Shown one piece after another: positions 7,934 to 15,880 of a stretch of 36,521 nt of DNA (position 1 is its first letter; each line of letters begins with the position of its first letter). The stretch is from positions 1 through 36,521 of the forward strand of contig DASRHK010000091.1 of the NCBI GenBank assembly GCA_035650495.1, given 5' to 3'. Position numbers and translations under genes: made by a program. Under the pieces are notes generated by a model. That model was not told the origin of the DNA, searched no databases, and saw nothing but the letters and a program-made list of their open reading frames with translations. Source of the DNA: DASRHK01 sp035650495 (GTDB lineage Bacteria > Pseudomonadota > Gammaproteobacteria > Nevskiales > Nevskiaceae).

Positions 7934-9132
7934 AGCTCGGCATCGATCGGCTCGTCGACGACGCGAAGCTGCGCAAGCCGCTCGCGGGCAAGCGCGTCGC
8001 GCTGCTCGGTCATCCGGCGTCGGTCACGGCGAATCTCACGCATTCGCTCGATGCGCTCGCACAGTTGCGCGACGTGAAGCTCAGCGCCGCGTTCGGGCCG
8101 CAGCACGGCATGCGCGGCGACAAGCAGGACAACATGGTCGAGTCGCCCGACTTCCGCGATTCCTTGCACGGCATCCCGATCTTCAGCCTCTACGGCGAAG
8201 TGCGGCGCCCGACCGACGCGATGATGGAAACGTTCGACCTGCTGCTCGTCGACCTGCAGGATCTCGGCTGCCGCATCTATACGTTCATCACCACGTTGCG
8301 CTACGTGCTCGAAGCGGCGGCGAAGCACAAGAAGAAGGTGATCGTGCTCGATCGGCCGAATCCCGCGGGCCGTCCGATCGAGGGCCTGTCGTTGCGCAAA
8401 GGCTGGGAAAGCTTCGTCGGCGCCGGCGCGATGCCCATGCGACACGGGCTCACGATGGGCGAGCTCGCGCGCTGGTTCGTCGCGACCTTGAAGCTCGACG
8501 TCGATTGCGACGTGATCGCGATGCAAGATTGGGATCCCGAAGCCGCGCCGGGGTTCGGCTGGCCGATCGGCGAGCGCTCGTGGGTGAACCCGAGCCCGAA
8601 CGCGCCGAATCTCTCGATGGCGCGCTGCTACGCCGGCACGGTCATGCTCGAAGGCACCACGCTGTCCGAAGGCCGCGGCACGACGCGGCCACTGGAATTA
8701 TTCGGTGCGCCGGACCTCGACGCGCGCTCGGTCGTCGCGAAGATGCGATCGCTGGCGCCGCAATGGCTGCTTGGCTGCACGTTGCGCGAATGCTTCTTCG
8801 AGCCGACGTTCCACAAGCACGTCGGCAAGCTCTGCGCCGGCGTGCAGATCCACGTCGACGATCCGTCCTACGACCACGCGGCGTTCAAACCTTGGCGCGT
8901 GCAGTCACTCGCCTTCAAGGCGATCCGCGCGTTGAAACCCGACTATCCGCTGTGGCGCGATTTCCCCTACGAGTACGAACGCGATCGGCTCGCGATCGAC
9001 TTGATCAACGGCAGCGAGCTGTTGCGCAAATGGGTGGACGATCCGTCGGCGACGGCCGCGGACCTGGATGCGCTCGCCATCCCCGACGAGCGCGCGTGGT
9101 CGGAAGAGCGCCGCGCGAGCCTGCTCTACTAG
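7930..9132 (+). CDS. namZ: DUF1343 / NamZ-type exo-beta-N-acetylmuramidase
   Basis: This 400-residue protein carries the whole DUF1343 domain. Landmarks are AAFGPQHGMRGDKQDNM, the DLLLVDLQDLGCRIYTFI region, LDRPNPAGRPIEG and LSEGRGTTRPLELFG. Characterised members (NamZ, B. subtilis YbbC) remove N-acetylmuramic acid from non-reducing ends of peptidoglycan fragments. Unlike exported members, this protein begins MKLGIDRLVDDAK with no signal peptide or lipobox, so it probably works in the cytoplasm on imported muropeptide sugars. The start is a GTG overlapping the preceding stop by 4 bases. The stop (TAG) abuts the stop of the convergent small gene. The gene symbol is by family analogy. Confidence 0.85.
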   Translation: MKLGIDRLVDDAKLRKPLAGKRVALLGHPASVTANLTHSLDALAQLRDVKLSAAFGPQHGMRGDKQDNMVESPDFRDSLHGIPIFSLYGEVRRPTDAMMETFDLLLVDLQDLGCRIYTFITTLRYVLEAAAKHKKKVIVLDRPNPAGRPIEGLSLRKGWESFVGAGAMPMRHGLTMGELARWFVATLKLDVDCDVIAMQDWDPEAAPGFGWPIGERSWVNPSPNAPNLSMARCYAGTVMLEGTTLSEGRGTTRPLELFGAPDLDARSVVAKMRSLAPQWLLGCTLRECFFEPTFHKHVGKLCAGVQIHVDDPSYDHAAFKPWRVQSLAFKAIRALKPDYPLWRDFPYEYERDRLAIDLINGSELLRKWVDDPSATAADLDALAIPDERAWSEERRASLLY

Positions 9133-9492
9133 CTACGCCTTCACCATCGCGTCGACGTTCTTGAACGCGTCCGCATAGGCGGCGCGCGTGCCGCTGTGCG
9201 GGAACTGATGCGTGAGCTTGGAGTGCGCGAGGATGAAATCGTCCTCGGCGCCGACCTGGGCGAGCAGCTTGAGCACGCCGGCGATGACGATCGGCGCGAT
9301 CACGCGACGCGCTTCCATCACGGAGACGCCGCGCCGATGGATCTCGGCGAGCACGACTTCAGGATCGGGCAGGCCGCCCAGCTCCATCGCCCGATGGAAG
9401 ATGCCGCGCGGAATGGTCATCGAATCGGCAATCGCGTTGCCGAAGGTGCGTCCGCTCCACAGCCATTTCACTTTGTCGATCCACTCGCGCAT
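9133..9492 (-). CDS. Conserved-looking small protein of unknown function
   Basis: The 119-residue product starts MREWIDKVKWLWSGRTFGNA and ends DAMVKA. I do not recognise the family. It is soluble in appearance, with one moderately hydrophobic helix (APIVIAGVLKLLAQV) and no signal peptide, cysteine cluster or known motif. An AGAGG ribosome-binding site precedes the ATG. The codon choice and amino-acid composition look like a real gene, and the frame fills the space exactly up to the namZ-like stop. It may be co-regulated with the SDR operon upstream on the same strand, about 100 bases away. Confidence 0.65.
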   Translation of the reverse strand: MREWIDKVKWLWSGRTFGNAIADSMTIPRGIFHRAMELGGLPDPEVVLAEIHRRGVSVMEARRVIAPIVIAGVLKLLAQVGAEDDFILAHSKLTHQFPHSGTRAAYADAFKNVDAMVKA

Positions 9493-9563
9493 GCCGCACG
9501 ACCTCTGCGAAGAAACAAGATCGTGCGAATGCTACGGATTGCGGGCGGCCGCAAGCGCCCCGA

Positions 9564-9580
9564 CAGAGATTTTCTCTCTG
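9564..9580. repeat. Small inverted repeat downstream of the SDR gene
   Basis: CAGAGA (9564-9569) and TCTCTG (9575-9580) form a perfect 6-base inverted repeat with a 5-base loop, 10 bases beyond the SDR stop codon on the reverse strand. No clear U-tract follows in that direction. It could be a weak terminator or RNA-stabilising hairpin for the SDR transcript, or an operator for the small gene at 9133-9492. Confidence 0.3.
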
Positions 9581-9590
9581 GAGAGATTGC

Positions 9591-10343
9591 CTAGGGCGAT
9601 CGGCGTTGCAGCGACATTCCCGCGAACGCCTGCTGCACCGGCATCAGTGAGATGGTATTGACGTTGACGCGTGCCGGCAGCGTGGCGAGCCAGTGCACGG
9701 TGTCGGCGAGGTCTTCCGGCGTGATCGCGTCGATCCCTTCGTAGACTTTCGCCGCCTTGGCGTCGTCCCCGTGGAAGCGCACGTTGGAGAATTCGGTGCC
9801 GCTGCACATCCCGGGCTCGACGTCGGTCACGCGGACCGGCGTGCCGAGCAGATCGGCGCGCAGGTTCAGTGAGAACTGGCGCACGAATGCCTTGGTGCCG
9901 CCGTAGACGTTGCCGCCGGGATAAGGCCATTCGCCGGCGACCGAGCCGATGTTGATCACGTGGCCGCGGCCCCGCTCGACCATTCCAGGGAGCACGGCGC
10001 GCGTCACGTACATCAGCCCTTTCACGTTGGTGTCGACCATCCGATCCCAATCGTCGAGCGAAGCTTTGTGCGCCGGCTCGAGCCCGAGCGCGAGCCCGGC
10101 GTTGTTGATCAGCACGTCGATGGCCTTCCACTCGGACGGCAGTTGCTCGATCGCTTTGGCGACGGCCGCGCGATCGCGCACGTCGAGCTCGACCGCGAGC
10201 GCGTTCTTGCCGAATTCCTTCGCGACGCTCTTGAGCCGTTCGCCACGACGCGCAGCGAGGATCAGCTTGGCTCCGTCTTTCGCGAATCGCTTCGCGAAGG
10301 CGACGCCGAATCCGCTCGACGCGCCGGTGACGAGGACGATCAC
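9591..10343 (-). CDS. ydfG: Short-chain dehydrogenase, YdfG-like (NADP-dependent 3-hydroxy acid dehydrogenase)
   Basis: This 250-residue classical SDR has the glycine-rich cofactor motif TGASSGFG (6-13), NNAG (80-83) and catalytic Ser134, Tyr147 and Lys151. It is very close to E. coli YdfG as I recall it, including NAGLALGLEPAHKAS and GGTKAFVRQFSLNLR. YdfG oxidises L-allo-threonine, serine and other 3-hydroxy acids with NADP. The Arg pair after the second strand (AARRGERL) agrees with NADP use. It starts with GTG, overlapping the stop of the upstream desaturase-type gene by 4 bases, so it is the last gene of a three-gene operon with the phosphoesterase. Why it is in that operon is not obvious. 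Confidence 0.87.
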   Translation of the reverse strand: MIVLVTGASSGFGVAFAKRFAKDGAKLILAARRGERLKSVAKEFGKNALAVELDVRDRAAVAKAIEQLPSEWKAIDVLINNAGLALGLEPAHKASLDDWDRMVDTNVKGLMYVTRAVLPGMVERGRGHVINIGSVAGEWPYPGGNVYGGTKAFVRQFSLNLRADLLGTPVRVTDVEPGMCSGTEFSNVRFHGDDAKAAKVYEGIDAITPEDLADTVHWLATLPARVNVNTISLMPVQQAFAGMSLQRRSP

Positions 10344-11062
10344 TTATTCATTCCAAGCGTGCTGGTCGTTCCCGAGCGCGAAGTGGTCTCGACCGCCGGC
10401 GCGGTGCCCAGCACGCGATCGCCGAGCCCCATGGACACGCCCCACCAGAAGTTCTCGTTGCGGAAGTGGTGATAGCGGTGCTCGCGCACGCGGCGCTGGT
10501 AGTAGCTGTTCTCCGGGCACCACGGGATGTGCGCGAGGTAGTGCACCCACTCGTAATGCAGGCCGAGCATCAGATACACGGTGAGATAAGTGAGCACCCA
10601 TTCCTTCCACGGCCACAGCGCCCAGAGGATCAGGAGATTGACCGGGATGGTCAGCGCGTGGATGTGGCGCGGGATGAACACCCAGTCGAGATTCCAAGGA
10701 TCGGCGTGATGCCGCCGATGCGTCACCGGCAGGTAGAAGTCGATCTTCTTGCCGAAGACGACGCGCGGCTTGTAATGCAGCATGAACACGTGGATGAGCC
10801 ATTCGTTGAACGGGAAATACGCCACTGCGGCGGCCGCGAGCAGCGCATCGACCCAGGTGAAATGGCCGTAGTAGATGCGCCAGCCGCCGAACAGCACGAC
10901 GAAGCCGGCGATCATCAGCGGGCTGGGGTGCGAGAGGAAGACCTTCCACGCCGTCTTCGCGTCGCGCGGCAAGGTGTCGGGCGGGCGCATCGGATTGCGC
11001 TTGGCGGTCTCGCTCGCCGCGATCATCTCGCGACCGTTGATGCGTTCGGCTTCGGTGGTCAT
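10340..11062 (-). CDS. Fatty acid hydroxylase / sterol desaturase family membrane protein
   Basis: This 240-residue protein has about four membrane helices and the eight-histidine di-iron pattern of the superfamily. The clusters are HVFMLH (91-96), HRRHH (115-119), HYEWVHYLAH (169-178) and HRYHH (195-199). Members hydroxylate or desaturate lipid, sterol or carotenoid substrates using O2, and the substrate here cannot be read from sequence. A GAGG ribosome-binding site precedes the ATG. The gene is 13 bases downstream of the phosphoesterase gene and overlaps the SDR gene by 4 bases. That points to one operon that may remodel membrane lipids. Confidence 0.85.
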   Translation of the reverse strand: MTTEAERINGREMIAASETAKRNPMRPPDTLPRDAKTAWKVFLSHPSPLMIAGFVVLFGGWRIYYGHFTWVDALLAAAAVAYFPFNEWLIHVFMLHYKPRVVFGKKIDFYLPVTHRRHHADPWNLDWVFIPRHIHALTIPVNLLILWALWPWKEWVLTYLTVYLMLGLHYEWVHYLAHIPWCPENSYYQRRVREHRYHHFRNENFWWGVSMGLGDRVLGTAPAVETTSRSGTTSTLGMNK

Positions 11063-11075
11063 TGCAAACCTCGTT

Positions 11076-12497
11076 CTACGGGAACACGACGGGCCCGACA
11101 GGGAAGCCCATCGCCTTGGACACTTCGTACAGGCCGCGCATCTGCGCGACGTGATTGCTGCGCGCTTCCTCGCCGCTGCCGAACACGAGCCGGCTCACCT
11201 TGCCGAGGCTCGGCGCGAAGGTCGGGATCGTCGGGCCGGGACCCGGCGGATTGATCTGAGGCTCGCTCGAATAGCGCTCGCAGTCGAGACCGTAGGTGGC
11301 GCTCTTCACGAGGTAGCCGCGCGACGACAGGTTCGGGCGGCTGGTGAAGTCGAGCGCCTCCGCGAGATTGCCGGAGATCGCCGAGCGGCTGCCGATCTTC
11401 GGCAGGCCGAAGCGCCACGACAAGAAATTCAGGATCGAATTCGGGTGCAGCAGCCCGTGGTGCACATAGCGCCGGCGCACGCGCGGGCCGATGAGCGCGC
11501 ACGGCACGCGGAAGCCGAGGCGGCCGTCGTTGCCGAGCTTGGCGTCCTCGGTCGAGGGCTTCACGATCGGCGGCGTGACGTGATCGAAGAAGCCGCCCCA
11601 CTCGTCGTAGTTGATGATGAACAGCGTCTTGCCCCACAGCGGGCCGTTGCGGATCGCGTCGTAGATGCGATTCATCAGCACCTGCCCGGCGCGCACGTCC
11701 GAATGCGGATGGTCGTCGTTGGACAGCGCGTTGGGCGCGCCGGACTCGAAGATCGGATCGACGTAGGTGATCGCGGGAAGGTTGCCCGCCGCACAATCGG
11801 CGAAGAACGCTTCGAGCGGCCGGCTGAACAGCATGTAGTCGGGACGCCGCCACAAGCCGATGAAGGGCAGGTTGCCGAAGTAGTAGCGCCAGGTCACGCC
11901 CTTGGCGATGCACGCGTCCCACAGCGTCGGCAGCTTCGACACTTTCTCGACGCCGTCGCCGTCGAGGAAGTCGTTGTCGCCGGCGTGCATGTAGAAGCGA
12001 TTCGGCCACGTGCCGGCCATGATTGCGGTGTGGTAGCGATCGCAGAGCGTCCAGTCGTCGGCGACGCCCGACCAGAACGGCACGTCTTCGCGACGGTAGT
12101 AGCCGAGCGGCAGCTTGTCGCCGAGCTGCGTGGGATCGGTCTGCAGCCAGCCGCCCTGCATGTGTTGGCGGCCCGCCGTGTAGCCGTGATTCGGATCGGC
12201 GCTGCCGCAGCCCTGCCAGGGCGACGCATGACCGGTCAGCATCGGATAAGTCTGCTGCATCACGCCGGCGCGATCTGGGAACGCGAGGCCCGCCTGCACG
12301 CCATCGGCGCCCGGCACCCAGCCGAGCATGTGATCGAACGAGCGGTTCTCCATCATCAGCAGCACGACGTGATCGATGCCGCTGTCTTTCGGCGCAGGCA
12401 GCGCGGCGTCAGCGCCGCGCGGCAGCGCGAGCGAGCCGAGGCCCGCCGCGAGACCGGCGACCACTTCGCGACGCTTCGGATCGTGCCGCTCCTTCAT
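11076..12497 (-). CDS. Tat-exported phosphoesterase / phospholipase C-like acid phosphatase
   Basis: This is a 473-residue protein. The N-terminus DPKRREVVAGLAAGLGSLAL is a twin-arginine signal, with likely cleavage near residue 31. The phosphoesterase family (PF04185) features follow: DHVVLLMMENRSFDH (42-56), a GTWPNRFYMHAG segment and YDEWGGFFDHVTPP, the metal-binding region of AcpA/PLC-type enzymes. It should hydrolyse phosphate esters or phospholipids in the periplasm or outside the cell. I chose the ATG at 12497 because GGAGGGG lies just upstream and the Tat signal starts there, although the frame stays open further upstream. It is first in an operon with the hydroxylase/desaturase and SDR genes. 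Confidence 0.88.
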   Translation of the reverse strand: MKERHDPKRREVVAGLAAGLGSLALPRGADAALPAPKDSGIDHVVLLMMENRSFDHMLGWVPGADGVQAGLAFPDRAGVMQQTYPMLTGHASPWQGCGSADPNHGYTAGRQHMQGGWLQTDPTQLGDKLPLGYYRREDVPFWSGVADDWTLCDRYHTAIMAGTWPNRFYMHAGDNDFLDGDGVEKVSKLPTLWDACIAKGVTWRYYFGNLPFIGLWRRPDYMLFSRPLEAFFADCAAGNLPAITYVDPIFESGAPNALSNDDHPHSDVRAGQVLMNRIYDAIRNGPLWGKTLFIINYDEWGGFFDHVTPPIVKPSTEDAKLGNDGRLGFRVPCALIGPRVRRRYVHHGLLHPNSILNFLSWRFGLPKIGSRSAISGNLAEALDFTSRPNLSSRGYLVKSATYGLDCERYSSEPQINPPGPGPTIPTFAPSLGKVSRLVFGSGEEARSNHVAQMRGLYEVSKAMGFPVGPVVFP

Positions 12498-12532
12498 GTG
12501 CCCCTCCGGGCGGCGATCAGTTTCGCACGGCC

Positions 12533-12566
12533 CCAAAAAACAAGCCCCGCGCGGGCGGGGCTTGGC
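12533..12566 (-). terminator. Rho-independent terminator of the TonB-dependent receptor gene
   Basis: On the reverse strand a perfect 9-base stem AAGCCCCGC / GCGGGGCTT (plus-strand arms 542-550 and 555-563 of the 12,000 block) with a 4-base loop is followed by a run of six T. It starts about 24 bases after the receptor stop codon. It separates the receptor gene from the downstream phosphoesterase operon on the same strand. Confidence 0.88.
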
Positions 12567-12586
12567 GACCGCTGCCGACCGTCGAG

Positions 12587-15500
12587 CTAGAACTTGGCGC
12601 TCATGCGCAGGTAGCCGAAGCGACCCGGGATCTCGTAGTGATTCGGGTCGTAGTTGAACCAGAACAGCTCGTTGGCACCGTAGGACTGCGGCGGATCGCG
12701 ATCGAACACGTTGTCCACGCCCGCGGTGATGTTGACGCCGTACCAGGGCAGGTCGAAGCCGACCTGCACGTTGTGGTACCACACCGTGCGCAGCTTGTTG
12801 AGCGGCACGTTGGAGCCGTCGTCGGCGATGTGGTTCGGATCGCTGCACAGTCCGAAGTCCTTCAGCGACGGCGCGAAGCCGTCGTCGCAGATTTCGTACA
12901 GGTGGTAGCGCAGGTTCGCGATCCAGCTCGCGTTGAACCAGTTGCGCTTGTAGGTGATGGTGCCGTTGCCCTTCACCCGCGGATAACCCGTGAACGTGCC
13001 TTCCTGGCCGACCGAGCCGAAGGTCTGGTCGCCGGTCCCCGGCTGCGGCAGCGTCTGGTCGAACTGCTTCAGGTACGAGGCGTCGAGCGCGATCTTGAAG
13101 CGGCCGAGATCCCAGCTGCTCGGGATCGGCAGCACGTAGTCGATGCCGAAATCCACGCCCGCGGTCTTCAGCGACGAGTAGTTGAAGAACGGCGCGTCGA
13201 CGTAGAGCAGGTCGCCGATCGTGTTGCGATGGATGTAATTGCAGTAGTTGCGCGGATTCTGCTTGTAGCAGGAATCGAGATAGAACTGACCCAGGCCGAC
13301 GGCGATGAAGTTCTTGATCTCGATCGAGTAGAAGTCGGCGTTGATGTTGAGGTCGCGGATCCAGCGCGGCGACAGCACGATGCCGTAGGTGATGTTGTGC
13401 GACTTCTCCGGCTGCAGGTCCTTGTTGCCGACCCACAGGTCGTACGGCGTGATGGCGAGGCCACCGGTGCCGCCAGGATTCAGGCCGGAGTCCGCGCAGT
13501 TCGCCTGCGTGGTCGCCGACTGGTCGCCGGCCGCGCACGGATCGGCGAGCGCGTCGTAGCTCTGCGTCGGACCGAGGAACAGCTCGCCGACGTTGGGCGC
13601 GCGGAATCCCGTCGAGTAGGTGCCGCGGATCAGGATGTCCTCGATCGGCTTCCAGCGAAGACCCGCCTTGCCGGTCTTCACCGCGCCGAAATCCGGATAC
13701 TTCGAGAAGCGGCCGGCGATGTCGATGTCGACGTCCTCCAGCCCGATCACGTTCTTGACGACCGGGATGCCGAGCTCGAGGTAGGCCTCCTTCACATCGG
13801 TCGAGCCGTGGGTGTCGGTTCCCGAATTGAGGATGGTGAGCCCCTGCTGCACGACCGGGTCGAGCAGGCTGTCGTAGCCGTCGCGACGATATTCGAGGCC
13901 GAACGCGACTGCGATCGGGCCGGCCATCCATTGCTCGAGCGCGCCGATGTCGCCGGAGATGTCGAAATAGGCGATGTCCTTGCGGTTCTTGTTCTTCTGA
14001 TAAGTGTTGTAGTAGACCCAGTCGAGCATCGCCTGGGTCAGGCCTGCTTCGCCATGGAACACGTCGAGGGGCACGCACGGATCGGTGCAAGTGCCTTCGG
14101 TGCCGAGCGCTTGCGCCTCACGGTCCCAGCGATAGAGCGGCGAGACCTCGAGGATGTTGCTCGTCGAATAGATGTAGCCGGCGTCCCAGGTGTACGGGCG
14201 ATCGAACAGGCTGAGGTCGCCCTGCAGGCCGCCGCCGAAGCGCCAGGTCTTGGTGTTGTCGGTGAAGCCCCAGGTGTTGGCGCCCTGCTTCTGACGGATC
14301 AGCCACAGGCCGGCGCCCGGACCGATCTGCGCGCACGTCGCCGAGTTCGCGCCGGTGGCGATACAGCTGTCGTCGCGACCGATGTCCTGGCCGAACGGGT
14401 TGTTCGGATTGGTCGCCGGGATGTAGCCGCGTCCCGCGCCCGGTGCGAACAGGTTGCCGCCCGCGAGATAGAGATTCGAGCCGACGGTGAACGAGCTGCG
14501 GCGGTTGTAGAAGCCGTCGAACTGGAACTGGATGTGATCGGTCAGCCGCTGCGTGAACTGCAGGTACCACGCCGAGCGCCGGTTCGGCTCGGTGAGCGAG
14601 CCTTCGGTGTAGCGGTTGTAGAGGTCGTCGGGACCCAGATTGTTCGGATCGCGGCGATGGAAATCCGACAAGCTGTTGCCGGACGTCGCGTTGTGCTCGA
14701 TGTCGCAGAGCGACAGGCCTGCGGGGATCGGCGCAGTACGCACGATCGTCGGGCCCAGCGGATCGCCCGCCGCGCCGGCTGCGATGCCAGCCTGCAGGTT
14801 CGGGCACTGGTAGTAGGTCTGCGCGAACGGATAAGCGATGAATTCGTAGCGACCGTTCGTGGTCACGCCGCTCCAGCGGGTGAAGCCGGTGCCGGGCTCC
14901 GGCGATTGGGTGAGCGTGCGCCGCGAGGTTTCGGTGCGGTCCTGGCCGGTGAAGCTGAAGTTCAGGAACAGCGACGTGTTCGGCCGCACCATGCCCCAGG
15001 AGATGGAGCTCTGCTGCTGCAGGCCGTCGTTGTACTGCATGTAGCCGCCGACCTGCTGGCTCAGCGCGAAGCCCGAGAAGTCCTTGCGCGTGATGATGTT
15101 CACCACGCCGCCGATCGCGTCCGATCCGTACACCGCCGACGCGCCGTCCTTGAGGATCTCGATGCGATCGATGATCGCGGTCGGGATCGTCTGCAGATCC
15201 GACACCGACGGCTGCGTCGGCGACAGGCCGGTCACCCAGCGCCGGCCGTTGACCAGGATCAGCGTGTGCTGCGCACCGACGCCGCGCAGATCGAGATTGG
15301 TTTCGCCGAGCGACAGCAGCGCGCGGCCTTCCTGCGGCGTGAGGCTATCATTGCCAGCGACGCTGAGCTCGCGAAGGATCTCGCTGATGTCGGTGAGGCC
15401 GGTGCGATCGATGTCGGCGCGCGAGATGGTGACGACGGGCTGCGCGGTCTCGTAATCGGTGCGCTTGAGGCGCGTGCCGGTCACTTCGACCTTCTCGAGC

Positions 15501-15703
15501 TTGACCTCTTCCTTCTTCTCCTCGGCCGGCGCAGCTTCGGCAGCCTGCGGCACCGGAACCGTCTGCTCGTAGGGTGGCGGCGGGGCCTGCGATGGCGTCT
15601 CTTCAGGCACCGGCGGTGCTTGCGCGGCTGCGCTGCCGGAGACAAAAATCAAAAGACCCAATACGACCGTCCGCCAGGACGGCGCTTTCCCGAACCCGTT
15701 CAT
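12587..15703 (-). CDS. TonB-dependent outer-membrane receptor
   Basis: The protein has 1038 residues. Its layout is a signal peptide (about 1-27), a Pro/Glu/Lys-rich linker, a TonB-box-like region (KLEKVEVTGTRLKR, about 70), a plug domain (to about 200, with LNLRGVGAQHTLILVNGRR-type sequence), then a 22-strand-type barrel ending in Phe (YLRMSAKF). NPNNPFG and paired cysteines in the extracellular loops fit the large receptors of Xanthomonadales, Steroidobacter and sphingomonads. The substrate is unknown; siderophores, sugars and peptides are all possible. AGGGGA precedes the ATG. No TonB/ExbBD or regulator gene lies beside it. The gene has its own terminator (12533-12566). Confidence 0.92.
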   Translation of the reverse strand: MNGFGKAPSWRTVVLGLLIFVSGSAAAQAPPVPEETPSQAPPPPYEQTVPVPQAAEAAPAEEKKEEVKLEKVEVTGTRLKRTDYETAQPVVTISRADIDRTGLTDISEILRELSVAGNDSLTPQEGRALLSLGETNLDLRGVGAQHTLILVNGRRWVTGLSPTQPSVSDLQTIPTAIIDRIEILKDGASAVYGSDAIGGVVNIITRKDFSGFALSQQVGGYMQYNDGLQQQSSISWGMVRPNTSLFLNFSFTGQDRTETSRRTLTQSPEPGTGFTRWSGVTTNGRYEFIAYPFAQTYYQCPNLQAGIAAGAAGDPLGPTIVRTAPIPAGLSLCDIEHNATSGNSLSDFHRRDPNNLGPDDLYNRYTEGSLTEPNRRSAWYLQFTQRLTDHIQFQFDGFYNRRSSFTVGSNLYLAGGNLFAPGAGRGYIPATNPNNPFGQDIGRDDSCIATGANSATCAQIGPGAGLWLIRQKQGANTWGFTDNTKTWRFGGGLQGDLSLFDRPYTWDAGYIYSTSNILEVSPLYRWDREAQALGTEGTCTDPCVPLDVFHGEAGLTQAMLDWVYYNTYQKNKNRKDIAYFDISGDIGALEQWMAGPIAVAFGLEYRRDGYDSLLDPVVQQGLTILNSGTDTHGSTDVKEAYLELGIPVVKNVIGLEDVDIDIAGRFSKYPDFGAVKTGKAGLRWKPIEDILIRGTYSTGFRAPNVGELFLGPTQSYDALADPCAAGDQSATTQANCADSGLNPGGTGGLAITPYDLWVGNKDLQPEKSHNITYGIVLSPRWIRDLNINADFYSIEIKNFIAVGLGQFYLDSCYKQNPRNYCNYIHRNTIGDLLYVDAPFFNYSSLKTAGVDFGIDYVLPIPSSWDLGRFKIALDASYLKQFDQTLPQPGTGDQTFGSVGQEGTFTGYPRVKGNGTITYKRNWFNASWIANLRYHLYEICDDGFAPSLKDFGLCSDPNHIADDGSNVPLNKLRTVWYHNVQVGFDLPWYGVNITAGVDNVFDRDPPQSYGANELFWFNYDPNHYEIPGRFGYLRMSAKF

Positions 15704-15725
15704 GAATTGTCCCCTGAGTCATCGG

Positions 15726-15749
15726 CCGGTCTTGCTTAGGTGAGACCGG
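15726..15749 (-). promoter_or_regulatory. Leader hairpin upstream of the TonB-dependent receptor gene
   Basis: CCGGTCT (15726-15732) and AGACCGG (15743-15749) form a 7-base inverted repeat with a 10-base loop, 23-46 bases upstream of the receptor ATG. It would fold in the 5' untranslated RNA, or it could be an operator. It does not match any riboswitch I know. Confidence 0.3.
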
Positions 15750-15819
15750 TCCAGGCGATGACAGCGATTTTCCTACACGCAAATTAGCTTCCCGCCTCTT
15801 GCGCGTCAAGGAATTTTAC

Positions 15820-15836
15820 CTTAAAGGCCGTTTAAG
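15820..15836. promoter_or_regulatory. Inverted repeat upstream of ohr, candidate operator
   Basis: CTTAAA (15820-15825) and TTTAAG (15831-15836) are perfect arms around a 5-base spacer, centred about 53 bases before the ohr ATG. An AT-rich palindrome here is unusual against the GC-rich background. OhrR (MarR family) operators are AT-rich palindromes at this position, but this one is not a textbook match and no ohrR gene lies in the window. A weak promoter (TTGCGC, 17 bases, TAAAGG) overlaps it. Confidence 0.45.
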
Positions 15837-15880
15837 CTAGCCCTCCCCGCCATCCGGCCCCCAAGAACAAGGAATCCGCC

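Noticed and set aside
7930..9132. Exported NamZ with a missed signal peptide upstream
   Set aside because: The upstream in-frame sequence overlaps the DOMON gene and shows no hydrophobic signal or lipobox.
12023..15739. A long plus-strand open frame opposite the TonB receptor and phosphoesterase genes
   Set aside because: No motif or plausible protein composition; the reverse strand carries well-defined families with signal peptides and ribosome-binding sites. It is an antisense shadow.
15704..15880. A possible cobalamin or other riboswitch before the TonB receptor
   Set aside because: The leader is too short and lacks conserved boxes; only one simple stem is seen.
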